64,000 bases of DNA from Prunus persica (GCF_000346465.2 NC_034010.1:20490335-20554334), one strand, 5' to 3'; positions 36,514 to 48,964 are shown, counted from the stretch's first letter. The notes: a model not told the origin generated them from the letters alone. Numbers and translations: made by a program.

Positions 36514-37238
36514 TGTAGAAATGTACTTATACCTCAGTTTCAATTTGTCATAATACAGAAAAATTTCAGAGAAATGACATCATAATTTTTCAAAATCTAT
36601 GATTTGTCATCCGACTTTAATACCATCAAATTTTCCATATATTTTTAAGGGTATTTTAGTCTTTCCATTTTCAAGGATATTTTAAAAATGGAAAAATCAT
36701 TATAATAAAAATCATATATCTTTTAAATAATTAAAATTGAAGCAAAAAGTCTCATCTTATCCCTTGTGTGCCACCGGCGGCTCCAACCAACCGTGCCCAT
36801 CTTGAAATCCATTCCCCCTTCCCTCTTCATAGCCCCTTCCTCCATTGCCCCTTCTCTCTCTACCATGGAACAACCACATCTACACACAAATTCCCTTATC
36901 CCACCCAAACCGAATCTACATTCTTCTTCTTCTTTTTTAAAATTGTAGACATGCTCAATGAACACCATTAAAAAAGAAGAAGAAAGTGGTTGGGGGCGGG
37001 GGAGAGAGAGAAAGGGGGGAGAGGGTGGTCCTGTGCGATGTGTTTTTGGTGCGGGTGTTGTTGGGGTTTTTCTTGAAAATGAAAAGACTAAAATACCCTT
37101 AAAAATGGATGAAAAGTTGGATGGTGTTAAAGTCAGATGATAAATGATGAATTTTGAAAAATTAAGATGACATTCATCTTAAACTTTTCTTTAAAGTGAT
37201 AAATTGAAACTGAGGTAAGTTTAAACGATATTTCTACA
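36514..37238. mobile_element. non-autonomous element with ~180-bp terminal inverted repeats, copy 1
   Basis: The left ~180 bases (TGTAGAAAT, CTCAGTTTCAATTTGTCA, CATGATTTGTCATC-type and AAGGGTATTTTAGTCTTT blocks) reappear reverse-complemented in the right ~180 bases, ending ATTTCTACA at 37238. The interior carries polypyrimidine and GA-rich stretches and no transposase. Long TIRs fit MULE-like or foldback elements. A related copy lies at 46192-46966, and only a left-end remnant at 54010-54110. Confidence 0.65.
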
Positions 37239-38269
37239 AATATCCCTTTTCTTTTTCTAAACTTTTGCTCAAAACTTAGCGAAAAAGAAAATCCACCACC
37301 CATACAATGACACTTAACCGACAAAATCCAAAGAAATATCAAAAGACTACAGAAAACATGAGGCTCATCTACCAACCCGCGCATCGGCAACAGTGGGCAT
37401 TCATAATTCATTGAATATATCATACCATCTTCAGCTGCTATTTGCAGCACTTCACTAATTCCTTCCCTATTTTTCACGTGGTACAAAAAATGAGCATGAT
37501 TTAGTGAAATATTCATCTAGGCCTTCAAATGTTTTCCGCATTCTCTGTTTGGGTAAGGTAATCTATAATTTCTCGTAAGGAAAAATGCTAAAGTGATTAC
37601 ATTGCTTGATAATTAATAATGATGTTTACTTGTGCATAAATTATTATGATAAATTATTCAGTGACACGTTTATCCAGATAGTTAATGTGGTTTTTTTTTT
37701 TTTTAAAAAAAAAGGGAGATTCACTATTATACCCAATATGAGGGCTCAAATTATAAAAATACCCTATTTGAAATGGACTTTAGAAACACACCCAAAGCCC
37801 ATTTACAACATAACAAAAAAGCTTTTAACTTCTTATAAATTACAAAACTGCCATCAATTTCTTAAAATAAACCTAACTCCAAAATCTCATAAAAATACCC
37901 AAAACACTTAATAGAGCATCAAAGTAATTTAATAATTAATATTAAATTCAATAAGGTCTGCTGTCATTTGTTGGGTTTGTTTATAGAAATTCAATTGTGT
38001 AGAATTTATTTATAATATTAGTGCTAAAAATGGATATATCACTAAATATCTCAACAAAAAAAAAGTGTTATTTAATTTATGCCTTAAAAAAATGTTCAAT
38101 TCAATTCAATCATACACCATTCTACTGTTTCTCTGCTGCAAATTGCAATGAGGCCACTATTTTTGTGGGGTCCCTCGGCCATATGATGCCCTCTAGATCA
38201 TGAAAACATTACATAATGGTCATTTACATTTGAAATTCCATCTAAAACATATGCTCATGCTATACTATA
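37239..38269. other. upstream region of B1 with a copy-specific insertion
   Basis: It is collinear with 46967-47692 upstream of B2 except that 37701-38060 (AT-rich, non-coding, next to T and A runs) is absent there, replaced by about 60 different bases. Otherwise no gene. Confidence 0.55.
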
Positions 38270-39541
38270 ATGGTCCAATTCCAATCCCAAGACCTCCCAC
38301 AACTCCTGATTATTCAACCTCCATTATGCTTGGCAATTGCTGAATCTCAGTTGTCTCAAAAATTCCATCTCCTCAAAGCATGGGAGTCAGAACTCCCTCT
38401 AGACCAGTTCTTGACCACCTATGCATGCTCAGTCCAAGCCATGCTTTGCTACCCTTTCACTCAGGTCAATGCAGACCTCCTCCGGCTACTTCCGGCACTC
38501 AAACTTGTTGTCAGCCCCACTGCTGGGGTCAACAACATCGATGTGGTCGAGTGCCGGCGGCGTGGAATATCAGTGACCACTTCTGGGAGTGCATTCTCAG
38601 AAGATGTTGCTGATACTGCCGTAGGTTTGCTCATTGATGTGCATAGAAGAATCTCAGCAGCAGATCGGTATGTGAAAGGGCTTTGGACTAGCAAAGGAGA
38701 TTATCCTCTTGGTTCCAAGGTAATGCTAGCTAGAGAGATCTCATTTACTAAGTTTCTAAACCACATATGTACATTAGTTGATGGCAGTTGATTTGTTAAT
38801 TAACAATTAACGATAATAATTGATGTAATAAGTACGCATCCATAACTCACAAAAACTGATTAGTTCTTTAGCATTGGGAATTGAAGATTTTCTTTATTTC
38901 TTGTTGTAGTACACAAACACCCTAGTTGATCCTCTGATATTTAATGATTGATTGACTCTCTATATATTTTATTATTATTTATGTAATATTAATTGTCAAC
39001 TGGTAATTAATTTCAGTTAGGAGGCAAGCGAGTTGGGATTGTTGGATTAGGACGCATTGGCTCTGAAATTGCAAAAAGACTGGAGGCCTTTGGGTGCATT
39101 GTCTCATACAACTCAAGGAGCAAAAATCCATCTTTAACATACCCCTTCTATTCCAGTGTTCATGAACTTGCAGCCAATACTGATGCCCTCATCATCTGTT
39201 GTGCATTGACCGACCAAACCCGCCACATGATCAACAAGGAAGTCTTATCTGCACTGGGAAGAGAGGGAGTGATTGTCAACGTTGGACGGGGGGCTATTAT
39301 TGATGAGAAGGAATTGGTGAGGTTTCTGGTGCATGGAGAGATTGGAGGCGCTGGTTTGGATGTGTTTGAGAATGAGCCTCATGTTCCAGAAGAACTCTTT
39401 GCTTTGGACAACGTTGTTCTGTCTCCACATAACGCTGCTTTTACTCCCGAATCTGTAGAGAGTTCGAATCGAATAGTTATTGCCAATTTGGAAGCTTTCT
39501 TCTCAAATGAGCCTTTGGTTACTCCATTCATGGATGACTAA
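38270..39541 (+). CDS. D-2-hydroxyacid dehydrogenase, HPR4-like, array member B1
   Basis: Two exons, 38270-38719 and 39017-39541, encode 324 residues. It is clearly related to A1 but a distinct subtype (starts MVQFQSQDLPQLLII; ends TPFMDD). The coenzyme motif is GLGRIG. Catalytic residues are R241 (NVGRG), E270 (FENEP) and H288 (SPHNA), so it should be active as a hydroxypyruvate/glyoxylate-type reductase. The intron sits at the same place and phase as in A1. Exon 1 appears identical by eye to that of B2 at 47693, so the two result from a very recent duplication. Downstream, 330 bases after its stop, lies an orphan A-type exon 2. Confidence 0.9.
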
Positions 39542-39870
39542 ATTTGATTTTATGTGTTGTTTCCTTTATTTATTTTCAGACATTTTGTTTTTGGCTGAAC
39601 TCTGTTCTTGTGGAAGTAATTCCTTGGCTTGCAAGAAGCTATGAATTACAATGACTCTGATTATCTCATTTGACTGGCAGTTTTCATTGCTCTTATTTCC
39701 AACATTTTTCTTAAGCTTGTAATATCTCTTTGTCAAATTCCTTTTGATCAAACCTTAATTACAAAAGTCAGCCAAGATAACACATGAAATGAATACCACA
39801 GAAAAAAGATAATTGAAATCCTCTTTTGTTTAAAGTAAATTAAAGTGGTTTTTCTGATTGGAAATGCCAG

Positions 39871-40395
39871 ATAGGAGGCAAACGAGTTGGGATTGTTGGC
39901 TTGGGAAACATTGGCTTAGAAGTTGCCAAAAGACTTGAGGCCTTTGGCTGCAACATATTGTACAACTCAAGGACAGAAAAGCCATTCGTTTCATACCCTT
40001 TCTATTCTGATATCTGTGAACTAGCTGCTAACAGTGACGCCCTTGTCATTTGTTGTGCATTGACTGCTGAAACCCACCACCTGATCAACAAGAAAGTCTC
40101 GTTAAAGCTGGGAAGAGATGGCGTGATTGTAAACGTAGGACGCGGAGCTATCATCGATGAGAAGGAAATGGTGCGGTGTTTGGTGAAAAGAGAGATTGGA
40201 GGTGCTGGTTTGGATGTGTTTGAGGATGAGCCTGAAGTTCCTGAAGAGCTCTTTGCATTGGACAATGTTGTACTGTCACCACATTATGCTACCTACACAC
40301 CAGAATGTTTCATGGCTTTGTGTGAACTAGTAGCAGGGAATTTCGAAGCATTCTTCTCAAATAAACCGTTGCTTTCACCGGCTGTGGATAATTAA
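39871..40395 (+). pseudogene. orphan exon 2 of an A-type HPR4-like gene (C)
   Basis: The 525-base second exon of A1 is present with its upstream intron end and splice acceptor (ends GCCAG at 39870), a full open frame and the 3'UTR. It has no exon 1: the homology begins about 70 bases into the intron side, directly after the 3' flank of B1. Differences from A1 are few (V to L after GNIG, G to R in VKREIGG). By itself it cannot make an enzyme, because the N-terminal substrate-binding half is missing. Its phase-0 acceptor could accept B1 exon 1 if B1 exon 2 were skipped. Confidence 0.82.
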
Positions 40396-40733
40396 ATCGA
40401 TTTCTATTTGCAGGTTAGTGTCTCCATGACTTTTTGCATCATCTTGCATGCCATTTTGGTTTGTTTCCCTTGGGAATCGTTCATACAGAAACCACTTGCA
40501 ATGGAGCTTCAGCCATTTCTGTTCTAATGTTTCTTCTAGTAAGGTTCGTGCACTTTTATAAATCGATGCAGGGGGCCAAATGCTGATGCGATGAATGGGG
40601 CTATTAGAGAGTACAAAGATGAAGAACTGAGGTGTTATCGTTACTGGTATATATTTGCGAGTTGTATGATTTGCATGCAGCGGACGGTGTAGATTTGCTT
40701 GCCAAATAAAATGATTGTTAAGAGGATGCTTGT

Positions 40734-40967
40734 TACTAAAATACGAATATGGTTTGAATACTTTGGGTTGAGTTTTATTCTTCTTCATAAGGAGGTATAT
40801 ATAGGAGTTTACATGAGAGTTTTATAAGGAATTAGATACAGTAAAGAATTAGGAAAGTATCTCCTAATTGTACAATGATTTATTACTTATATAAAAATAG
40901 GAAACTAAATCCCTTAATTAATCAAGGAAGTAAATCTCCTTGATTAATTAGGAGACTCACGTCAACA
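40734..40967 (-). repeat. copia 3' LTR (234 bp)
   Basis: Left copy on the plus strand; on the element strand it starts TGTTGA. It ends TTTTAGTA where the other LTR has TTTTAGCA. About 13 differences from the other LTR counted by eye (about 5-6%), nearly all transitions, so the insertion is not brand new. Confidence 0.9.
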
Positions 40968-40999
40968 CTCCTCCTCAAGTTGGTGCATATATGTCACCA

Positions 41000-43900
41000 A
41001 TGCCCAACTTGGTAAGTGAGTCATGAAATACTCTTCGACAAACAGCTCTGGTTAAAAGATATCTACCAGTTAATCTTCTGATCTTACGAATGGTAGGCGG
41101 ATGATCTTTTTCTCAATATCGATAGCTGACTTGTTGTCACAATGCAACTCCATTGGCTTTTCTGGCTTGAAGCCCAATTCTGTCAAGAGTCTTCTGATCC
41201 ACAATAATTTACAAACTCAGTGAGCCATTCCTCGATACTCTGCTTCAGCACTAGATCGAGAAACCGCATTTTGCTTTTTACTCCGCCAAGTGACTAGGTT
41301 ACCTTCCACGAATGTAAAGTAACATGAAGTAGCGCGTCTATCTGTAATGAAGCTAGCCTAATCAGCATCTGTGTATCCAACAACTTCAAGATCTCCATTT
41401 TTTGAGAACATTAATCTTTTCCTAGGGGTTGACTTTAAGTATCTTAAGATCCAATCAACTGCATTCCTATGAGAAACACTGGGCGAATGCATAAACTGAC
41501 TAACCACACTCACCGCATATGCAATATCTGGTCTTGTGTGTGCCAGATATATTAACCTCCAACAAGGCGTTGGTACTGTTCCTTATTGGTTGGTTCTTGG
41601 TCCATATCTTCACATAACTTGTGATTCATCTCAATGGGTGTGTCAGCAGGCTTACATCCAAGCATTCATGTTTTAGTGAATAGATCCATTACATACTTCC
41701 TTTGAGACAGAAATATATTAGTTTTTGATCTTGCTACTTCGATTCCGAGAAAGTGCTTCAAATCACCTAAATCCTTCATCTCAAATTCCTGAGACAAATA
41801 CTTTTGCAACTTCAGTTGCTCTTCTGCTTCATTTCCAGTTACGATTATGTCATCTACATAAAAAATCAATGCAGTAAGTTTTCCTTCATCAAGCTTCAAG
41901 AACAGGGTGTGATCTGAATTACTCTGTGTATATCCAAAATTCTTCATAGATTTAGTAAATCTGCCAAACCATGCCCTGGGAGATTGCTTTAACCCATATA
42001 ATGACTTTCTGAGCTTGCAAACTTGATTTTTCTTGTCAGGAGTTGAATTACATCTTGGGGGTAAGTCCATATATACTTATTCTTCCAAGTCTCCATGTAA
42101 GAATGCATTTTTTACATCAAACTGATGTAGTGGCCAATCAAGATTTGCTGCTAGAGAAAATATGACTCTAATAGTGTTAATCTTGGCTACTGGGGCAAAG
42201 GTCTCCTCGTAATCTATCCAGTATCTTTGTGTGTACCCCTTCGCCACCAATCTAGCTTTATATCTTTCAACGGATCCATCTGCTTTGAGTTTCACAGTAT
42301 AAATCCACATGCATCCTACTGTTTTATTTCCATGAGGTAAGGGCATGAGTTCCCATGTGACATTCTTTTGGAGAGCTCGCATTTCTTCATTCATAGCTTT
42401 TTTCTATTTTGGGTCTCCTAGTGCTTCAGTTACACTGTTAGGGACAAATATGTCAGTCAATTGCTTCACATAGTATACATATGACTCTGATAATCTGTTG
42501 AGAGATATATAATTATTAATGGGGTATTTCCCTTTGGCTTTAATATCTGTTTCATATTGTACTCGAGGTTTGCCACGGTTCTTCCTTTCTGGAAGCTGAT
42601 ATGTAGGCTATGTGTCTTCTAAAATCAAATCATCATGAGATATTTCATTAGTGTTATCAGTTTCAGGAAAAGATGTTACTTAAATGACATCCTCAGCAGG
42701 TGATTGGTGCAGTGAGCTAAAGACGGCAAAATCTCATAAAACGATTCAATTTCCTCATCTTGATTTTGACAACGTGAAGATAACTGATCGTTTTCCTCTG
42801 GCGACCGGTCACTGTTTGCTGGCGATTGATCGTTTTGAAGTAGATTCTCTGTAGTTGAAGAACTAAGGAGAGTTGACCGGTTGCTTTCCACTGGCAATCG
42901 ATCATTTTGATGCAGAGTGACGTCCTGGGGAAAAAAAATTGAGAATTGAAGCAGTGGTGGATTCTCGATTCTTCTCTTGGGCTGTTGAAAAATATAAGTC
43001 ATGTCCCCAAAACACAACATCTATGGAGGTGAAGACCTTCTGACTAGGAGGATGATAACACCGGTATCCTTTCTGATGAGGTGCATAGCCAATGAAAACA
43101 CACTTTTCAGCTCGGGGATCCAATTTACTTCGTTAGTGATCATGTAAGTGGACAAATACAATACAGCCAAAAATTAGGGATTCCAGGTTTCGGGTGGGAG
43201 GTGTTTGGATATGGTGGTGAAGTGTTTGAAGTGGTGTTTAGAAATTTAAGACAATAGAAGGAAACCAATTGATAAGGTATGCTACAGAAACGATTGCTTC
43301 GCCCCAAAATGATCGTGGCATATTGGCACCAAAGAGAGAGGCACGAACGACTTCCAATAAGTGTCTGTTCTTTCTTTAAGCCACCTCATTCTGTTGGGGA
43401 GTGCAATGGCATGAGCGTTGATGTATGATGCCATGATCTTGTAAGAACTGGTTAAGATCATGGTTGAGAAATTCTCCGCCATTGTTAGAACAAAGAACCT
43501 GAATTCTGGCATGAAATTGAGTATCCACCATTTGATAAAATTGTTGAAACTTGGAACTAACTTCCCCTTTAGTTTTGAGAAGGGAAACCCAAGTTATGCG
43601 TGTGCAATCATCTATAAACGTGATAAACCATTGCGTCCCTGTCAGAGTGGCAATTTTAGCAGGTCCCCAGACATCAGAATGAACAAGGAAAAACGGAACC
43701 AAACTCTTATTTGAACTTAATGGGAAAGGGACACGATGGCTCTTAGCCAATTCACACGTATCACACTGGAAGCTGGAAACATCAAGACTGGAAAATAATG
43801 ATCGAAATAACTTCTTAAGATAACCGAACGAGGCATGCCCAAGACGTTTATGCCATAACCAAATTTTGTCTCTCTCCCCCTCAGAACGAGTTCCACTGGT

Positions 43901-44275
43901 TCTGAAAGCTTGACCAACCTTGGCCTCATTATTTGGTGCCCAGTTTAAGTAGTAGAGTTTGCCCCATCGAGTACCACAACCAATCGTCTTTCCTGTGAGG
44001 ATGACTAGAAAAACACAATGATTCGGCCAAAATATTACGGTACATCCCAAAATAGTAGTAAGTTGTGCAACAGATAACAAGTTATGGTCCAAAGATGGAA
44101 CAAGTAATACAGAATCCAGATGTAAGGAAGTAGAGAGAGATAGAGAGCCCTTCCTAACCACAAGGGAAGGGGTACCATTAGCATTAGACACCGCCGACAG
44201 AGTGGATGATTTGCGATTAATAAGTTGGCTAGGATCAAAAGTAATGTGATCCGTAGCACCCGAGTCAATAATCTA
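41000..44275 (-). pseudogene. decayed copia pol
   Basis: In element order: an aspartic protease with DSGATDH (44251-44275), a GAG-pre-integrase finger with WHKRLGHASF and CDTC (about 43745-43895), an integrase core interrupted after the STPQQN-like region near 43376, a linker in broken frames, and reverse transcriptase in two frames (42394-42077 and 42070-41666) with a stop between GDLEE and MDLPP. The polymerase box reads FYVDDIIVTGN. RNase H (41650-41000) is full of stops. Gag upstream of the protease is mostly missing. It is not functional. Confidence 0.85.
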
Positions 44276-44567
44276 TGCGGATTTATGAGATGGCGTATGA
44301 AAAGTAGAACCTTTGGTGGTGGCGATAGAAGCATGAGTCCGAGTAGCCGAGTCAGCAGGATTGACCGCATGCTTTTTTGAGTCTGCAATAAGGGGCAGAA
44401 TTGTAGGAGTTCTTGACATTGCAGCGGAAGTAAGATGTGATATGAGAATGTGAGGAATTGTGATTGGAGGAATTTGATGTATGAATTTGATTAGGGTTTT
44501 GGATTTGAATATGAGAAGTTCGAGATAAGGGTTTAGAGACAACTTAGGATAGATTGCTCTGATACCT

Positions 44568-44801
44568 TGCTAAAATACGAATATGGTTTGAATACTTTGG
44601 GTTGAGTTTTATTCTTCCCCATAAAGAGGTATATATAGGAGTTTACATAAGAGTTTTACAGGGAATTAGATACAGTAAAGAATTAGGAAAGTATCTCCTA
44701 ATTGTACAATGATTTGTCACTTATATAAAAATAGGAAAGTAAATCCTTTAATTAATCAAGGAAGTAAATTTCCTTGATTAATTAGGAGACTCACATCAAC
44801 A
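44568..44801 (-). repeat. copia 5' LTR (234 bp)
   Basis: Starts TGTTGAT and ends TAGCA on the minus strand, followed by the primer-binding site at 44556-44567. It carries a TATATAAAAATA-type AT-rich promoter core. Confidence 0.9.
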
Positions 44802-44806
44802 CTTGT

Positions 44807-46191
44807 TTGTATAAAATGCTTTTTTGTCCAGCTTCTTTGAGCAATTGGAATATAAGTTCTATGCTCCCGTTGCACGTCTCCGCTTTCTTCCTATCTATTT
44901 CCTCATGTGAGTCACATAAGGAGAGAGATAGGAAGAAGCAAAGGGGAGATGTGAGGTGAAAATTATTTGTAGGATTTTCTTAGACACTTTTTTTTATGAA
45001 ATACAATCAGTTTGACAATCACAATTATTTTGCTGACATTGGAAATGAATATTTTGTGTCATTTCAATTTTTGCTCACTTGAAAATTAAAATTAAGTTAT
45101 ATATAAAGATGAGTTGAAAAGATGTATTATGTCTATATTTGACACGGTTCATTAGTTTTCTAAATCTACATTATGATATTATTTTCTATATTGAGTGAAA
45201 ATAATGGAGGAAATTAAATTGATGAATTTTGAGAAGTTTTGCTTTCTTCCATTGTTGGTTTTGAATATTTTGTGGCCATATAATTTCGATAATTTCTTTA
45301 TAGCATCTGTGGCATTTCTCTTCTTACGGAGGGGAGTTCGTGTTGTGACTTTTATTACAGTCATTTTGAGGGGCCTGACAATTCTTGTATGCCATATCCT
45401 AAGGACCAGACAATTCCTAGGGATCATACTTCCTAAGGAGGATTCTGATAATGATAAGGCTGCCATAGGTGAGGACTAGAAGGAAGCTTCAGAGAGGAAA
45501 ATGAAGAAATCAACGCTAGTTTATCAGATCTTTACTTCCTGGCCTACAAAATAAGAACACACAAACACAAATATTTATCAATTTTGGTTGATGCAGAACT
45601 TGTAAAAAGTCTAAAAAATTATTTGATATAATTTAAAATAATTTAGAGATTGAGAGGATTTTAGGGTTAAGGCTTCACTTAGGGATGAGATTGCAAATAG
45701 TGAGATTAAAATTACTGGTTATATAGGCGTGTCCAGATAGTGGGGATTAGTAGTGTTCATGTTGGCCCGATAAAAGTGGTGGTCATGCGCGAACTACCAA
45801 TATGTACCCATGCCTCATTTGGGTTCCAAAAAAGAGAATGTGAGAAGAATGAAATGGGTCTCTGGGTCTTAGAGAAGAGAAGGTGAGAAGAACGTTGACC
45901 TTAATCTCATTCCAAATAACCTTGAAAACCCATTGGTTGAAACTGATGGGTTGGATATGATTTTAGATCCTTAATCGAAACATTGTTTTGTGATTTGTGT
46001 TAGATATTGTTTTTTCTTGTTGGTGTAACAACAATCAGTTATACAATTATTTAATTCTAATAGTTAAATAAGCACAACAATAGTAAAATAAATAAATAAA
46101 TAAAACGAAATTCAATAAAACAATAAAGAAACCATGACTGCTTTTGTAACGTAAAGAGCTTCTATTACACTTTCACTTTTTCTTTCGTTTT
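44807..46191. other. continuation of the C copy's downstream region
   Basis: Right after the retrotransposon the sequence resumes the region seen after A1 (GTCCAGCTTCTTTGAGCA and the palindromic CTCATGTGAGTCACATAAGG). It then holds the dispersed repeat and the B-upstream block. No gene. Confidence 0.65.
44945..45385. repeat. dispersed ~450-bp repeat, copy 3
   Basis: Same block as 35400-35855 with a few substitutions. It is followed by a segment (GGACCAGACAATTCCTAGGG) that is shared with 53240-53290 but missing after A1. Confidence 0.72.
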
Positions 46192-46966
46192 TGTAGAAAT
46201 GTTAGTTGAACTTATACCTCAGTTTCAATTTGTCACTTTGAAGAAAAATTTAAGAGAAATGATACCATAATTTTTTAAAATCCATGATTTGTCATCTGAC
46301 TTTCATACCATCCAATTTTCCATATATTTTAAGGGTATTTTAGCCGTTTCAGTTTCAATGGTATTTTAAAAATGGAAAAATCATTATAATAAAAATCGTA
46401 TATGTTTTAAACAATTAAAATTGAAGAGAAAATCTCACCTTACCCCTTGTACACCACCGGTGGCTCCAACCAACTCTGCCTACCTTGAAATCCATTTCCC
46501 CTTCCCTCTTCACAGCCCCTTCCTCCATTCCCCCTTCTCTCTTTCCCTTCATCCTTCTGTCTCTACCATGGAACACATACCCTCCACACACAAATTCTCT
46601 CAGCCCACCCAAACTAAGTCCACCTTCTTCTTCGTTTTTCTTTTTTAAAATTGTAGACATGCTCAATGAACACCATAAAAAAAATTTATGCATGCTGAGA
46701 GAGAGAGAGAGAGAGGGGGGTCCTGTGCGATGTGTTTTTGGGGCGGGTGTGGTTGGGTTGGTGGAGAAAGCGAGAAAAAAGGTTTTTTTTTCTTCTTTTT
46801 TTTTTTTTGAAATGGAAAGACTAAAATACCCTTAAATGAATGAAAAATTGAATGGTGTTAAAGTGACAAATTGGATGGATTTTGAAAAATTAAGATGATA
46901 CTTATCTTAAACTTTTCTTTAAAGTGACAAATTAAAACTGAGATAAGTTCAAACGACATTTCTACA
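46192..46966. mobile_element. long-TIR element, copy 2
   Basis: Paralogue of 36514-37238 with the same TGTAGAAAT ... ATTTCTACA ends, inverted arms of about 180 bases and a variable GA/CT-rich middle. Because it stands at the same place relative to a B-type gene, it was duplicated with the segment rather than inserted independently. Confidence 0.65.
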
Positions 46967-47692
46967 AAAATTCTTTTTCTTTTTCTAAACTTTTGCTCAG
47001 AACTTTAGTGAAAAAGAAAATCCACCACCCATACAACGACACTTGACCGACAAAATCCAAAGACATATCAAAAGACCACAGAAAACATGACGCTCATCTA
47101 CCAACACCGTACATCAGCAACAGTGGGCATTCATAATTCAGTGCATATATCATACCAACTTCACGTATTATTTGTAGTACTTCACTAATTCCTTCCCTAT
47201 TTTCCACATGGTACCAAAAATGAGCATGATTTAGTGAAATATTCATCTAGGTCTTCAAATGTTTTCCGCATTCTCTGTTTGGGTAAGGTAATCTATAATT
47301 TCTCGTAAGGAAAAATGCTAAAGTGATTACATTGCTTGATAATTAATAATGATGTTTACTCGTTGCATTAATTATTATGATAAATTATTCAATGACAAGT
47401 TTATTCAGATAGTTAATGTGGTTTTAAAAAAGAAGTAATGATTTAGTGTTATTTATGGCCATCGAAAAAAGGGGGGGGGGGGGTGTTATTTATGCCTTAA
47501 AAAAAATGTTCAATTCAATTCAATCATACACCATTCTTCTGATTCTACTGTTTCTCTGCTGCAAATTGCAATGAGGCTATTATTTTTGCGGGGTCCCTCG
47601 GCCATATGATGCCCTCTAGATCATGAAAACATTATATAATGGTCTTTTACATTTGAAATTCCATCTAAAACATATGCTCATGCTATACTATA
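46967..47692. other. upstream region of B2
   Basis: Closely matches the sequence upstream of B1. Contains a 13-base G run at 47471-47483 where B1 has the copy-specific insertion. No gene. Confidence 0.6.
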
Positions 47693-48964
47693 ATGGTCCA
47701 ATTCCAATCCCAAGACCTCCCACAACTCCTGATTATTCAACCTCCATTATGCTTGGCAATTGCTGAATCTCAGTTGTCTCAAAAATTCCATCTCCTCAAA
47801 GCATGGGAGTCAGAACTCCCTCTAGACCAGTTCTTGACCACCTATGCATGCTCAGTCCAAGCCATGCTTTGCTACCCTTTCACTCAGGTCAATGCAGACC
47901 TCCTCCGGCTACTTCCGGCACTCAAACTTGTTGTCAGCCCCACTGCTGGGGTCAACAACATCGATGTGGTCGAGTGCCGGCGGCGTGGAATATCAGTGAC
48001 CACTTCTGGGAGTGCATTCTCAGAAGATGTTGCTGATACTGCCGTAGGTTTGCTCATTGATGTGCATAGAAGAATCTCAGCAGCAGATCGGTATGTGAAA
48101 GGGCTTTGGACTAGCAAAGGAGATTATCCTCTTGGTTCCAAGGTAATGCTAGCTAGAGAGATCTCATTTACTAAGTTTCTAAACCACATATGTACATTAG
48201 TTGATGGCAGTTGATTTGTTAATTAACAATTAACGATAATAATTGATGTAATAAGTACGCATCCATAACTCACAAAAACTGATTAGTTCTTTAGCATTGG
48301 GAATTGAAGATTTTCTTTATTTCTTGTTGTAGTACACATACACCCTAGTTGATCCTCTGATATTAAATGATTGATCGACTCTCTATATATTTTATTATTA
48401 TTTATGTAATATTAATTGTCAACTGGTAATTAATTTCAGTTAGGAGGCAAGCGAGTTGGGATTGTTGGATTAGGAAGCATTGGCTCTGAAATTGCAAAAA
48501 GACTGGAGGCCTTTGGGTGCATTGTCTCATACAACTCAAGGAGCAAAAATCCATCTTTAACATACCCCTTCTATTCCAGTGTTCATGAACTTGCAGCCAA
48601 TACTGATGCCCTCATCATCTGTTGTGCATTGACAGACCAAACCCGCCACATGATCAACAAGGAAGTCTTATCTGCACTGGGAAGAGAGGGAGTGATTGTC
48701 AACGTTGGACGGGGGGCTATTATTGATGAGAAGGAATTGGTGAGGTTTCTGGTGCATGGAGAGATTGGAGGCGCTGGTTTGGATGTGTTTGAGAATGAGC
48801 CTCATGTTCCTGAAGAACTCTTTGCTTTGGACAACGTTGTTCTGTCTCCACATAACGCTGCTTTTACTCCCGAATCTGTAGAGAGTTCGAGTCAAATAGT
48901 TATTGCCAATTTGGAAGCTTTCTTCTCAAATGAGCCTTTGGTTACTCCATTCATGGATGACTAA
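47693..48964 (+). CDS. D-2-hydroxyacid dehydrogenase, HPR4-like, array member B2
   Basis: Two exons, 47693-48142 and 48440-48964, encode 324 residues almost identical to B1. Exon 1 shows no difference by eye. Exon 2 has a coenzyme-loop change, GLGSIG instead of GLGRIG, and SSSQIV instead of SSNRIV. Arg, Glu and His of the active site are kept. The distance between the B1 and B2 start codons is 9423 bases, and the flanks on both sides are also shared, so it is a segmental duplicate. The Arg/Ser difference lies in the dinucleotide-binding loop and could slightly alter coenzyme affinity (inference). Confidence 0.9.

Larger units (their letters stand above)
40734..44801 (-). mobile_element. Ty1/copia LTR retrotransposon, gag-depleted, with TSD CTTGT
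   Basis: A 4068-bp element with two 234-bp LTRs, flanked by CTTGT at 40729-40733 and 44802-44806. The empty site is seen in the paralogous region after A1 (near 35250) and after A2 (near 52670). On the minus strand the 5' LTR is followed by a GGTATCAGAGC primer-binding site complementary to initiator-Met tRNA, and the 3' LTR is preceded by a TTGAGGAGGAG polypurine tract. Domain order protease-integrase-RT-RNase H is that of copia. Only a short gag remnant remains and the pol is broken, so it is non-autonomous. Confidence 0.92.

Noticed and set aside
46421..46835. Frames within the long-TIR element
   Set aside because: Pro/Ser-rich low-complexity translations of polypyrimidine tracts; not conserved between the two element copies.
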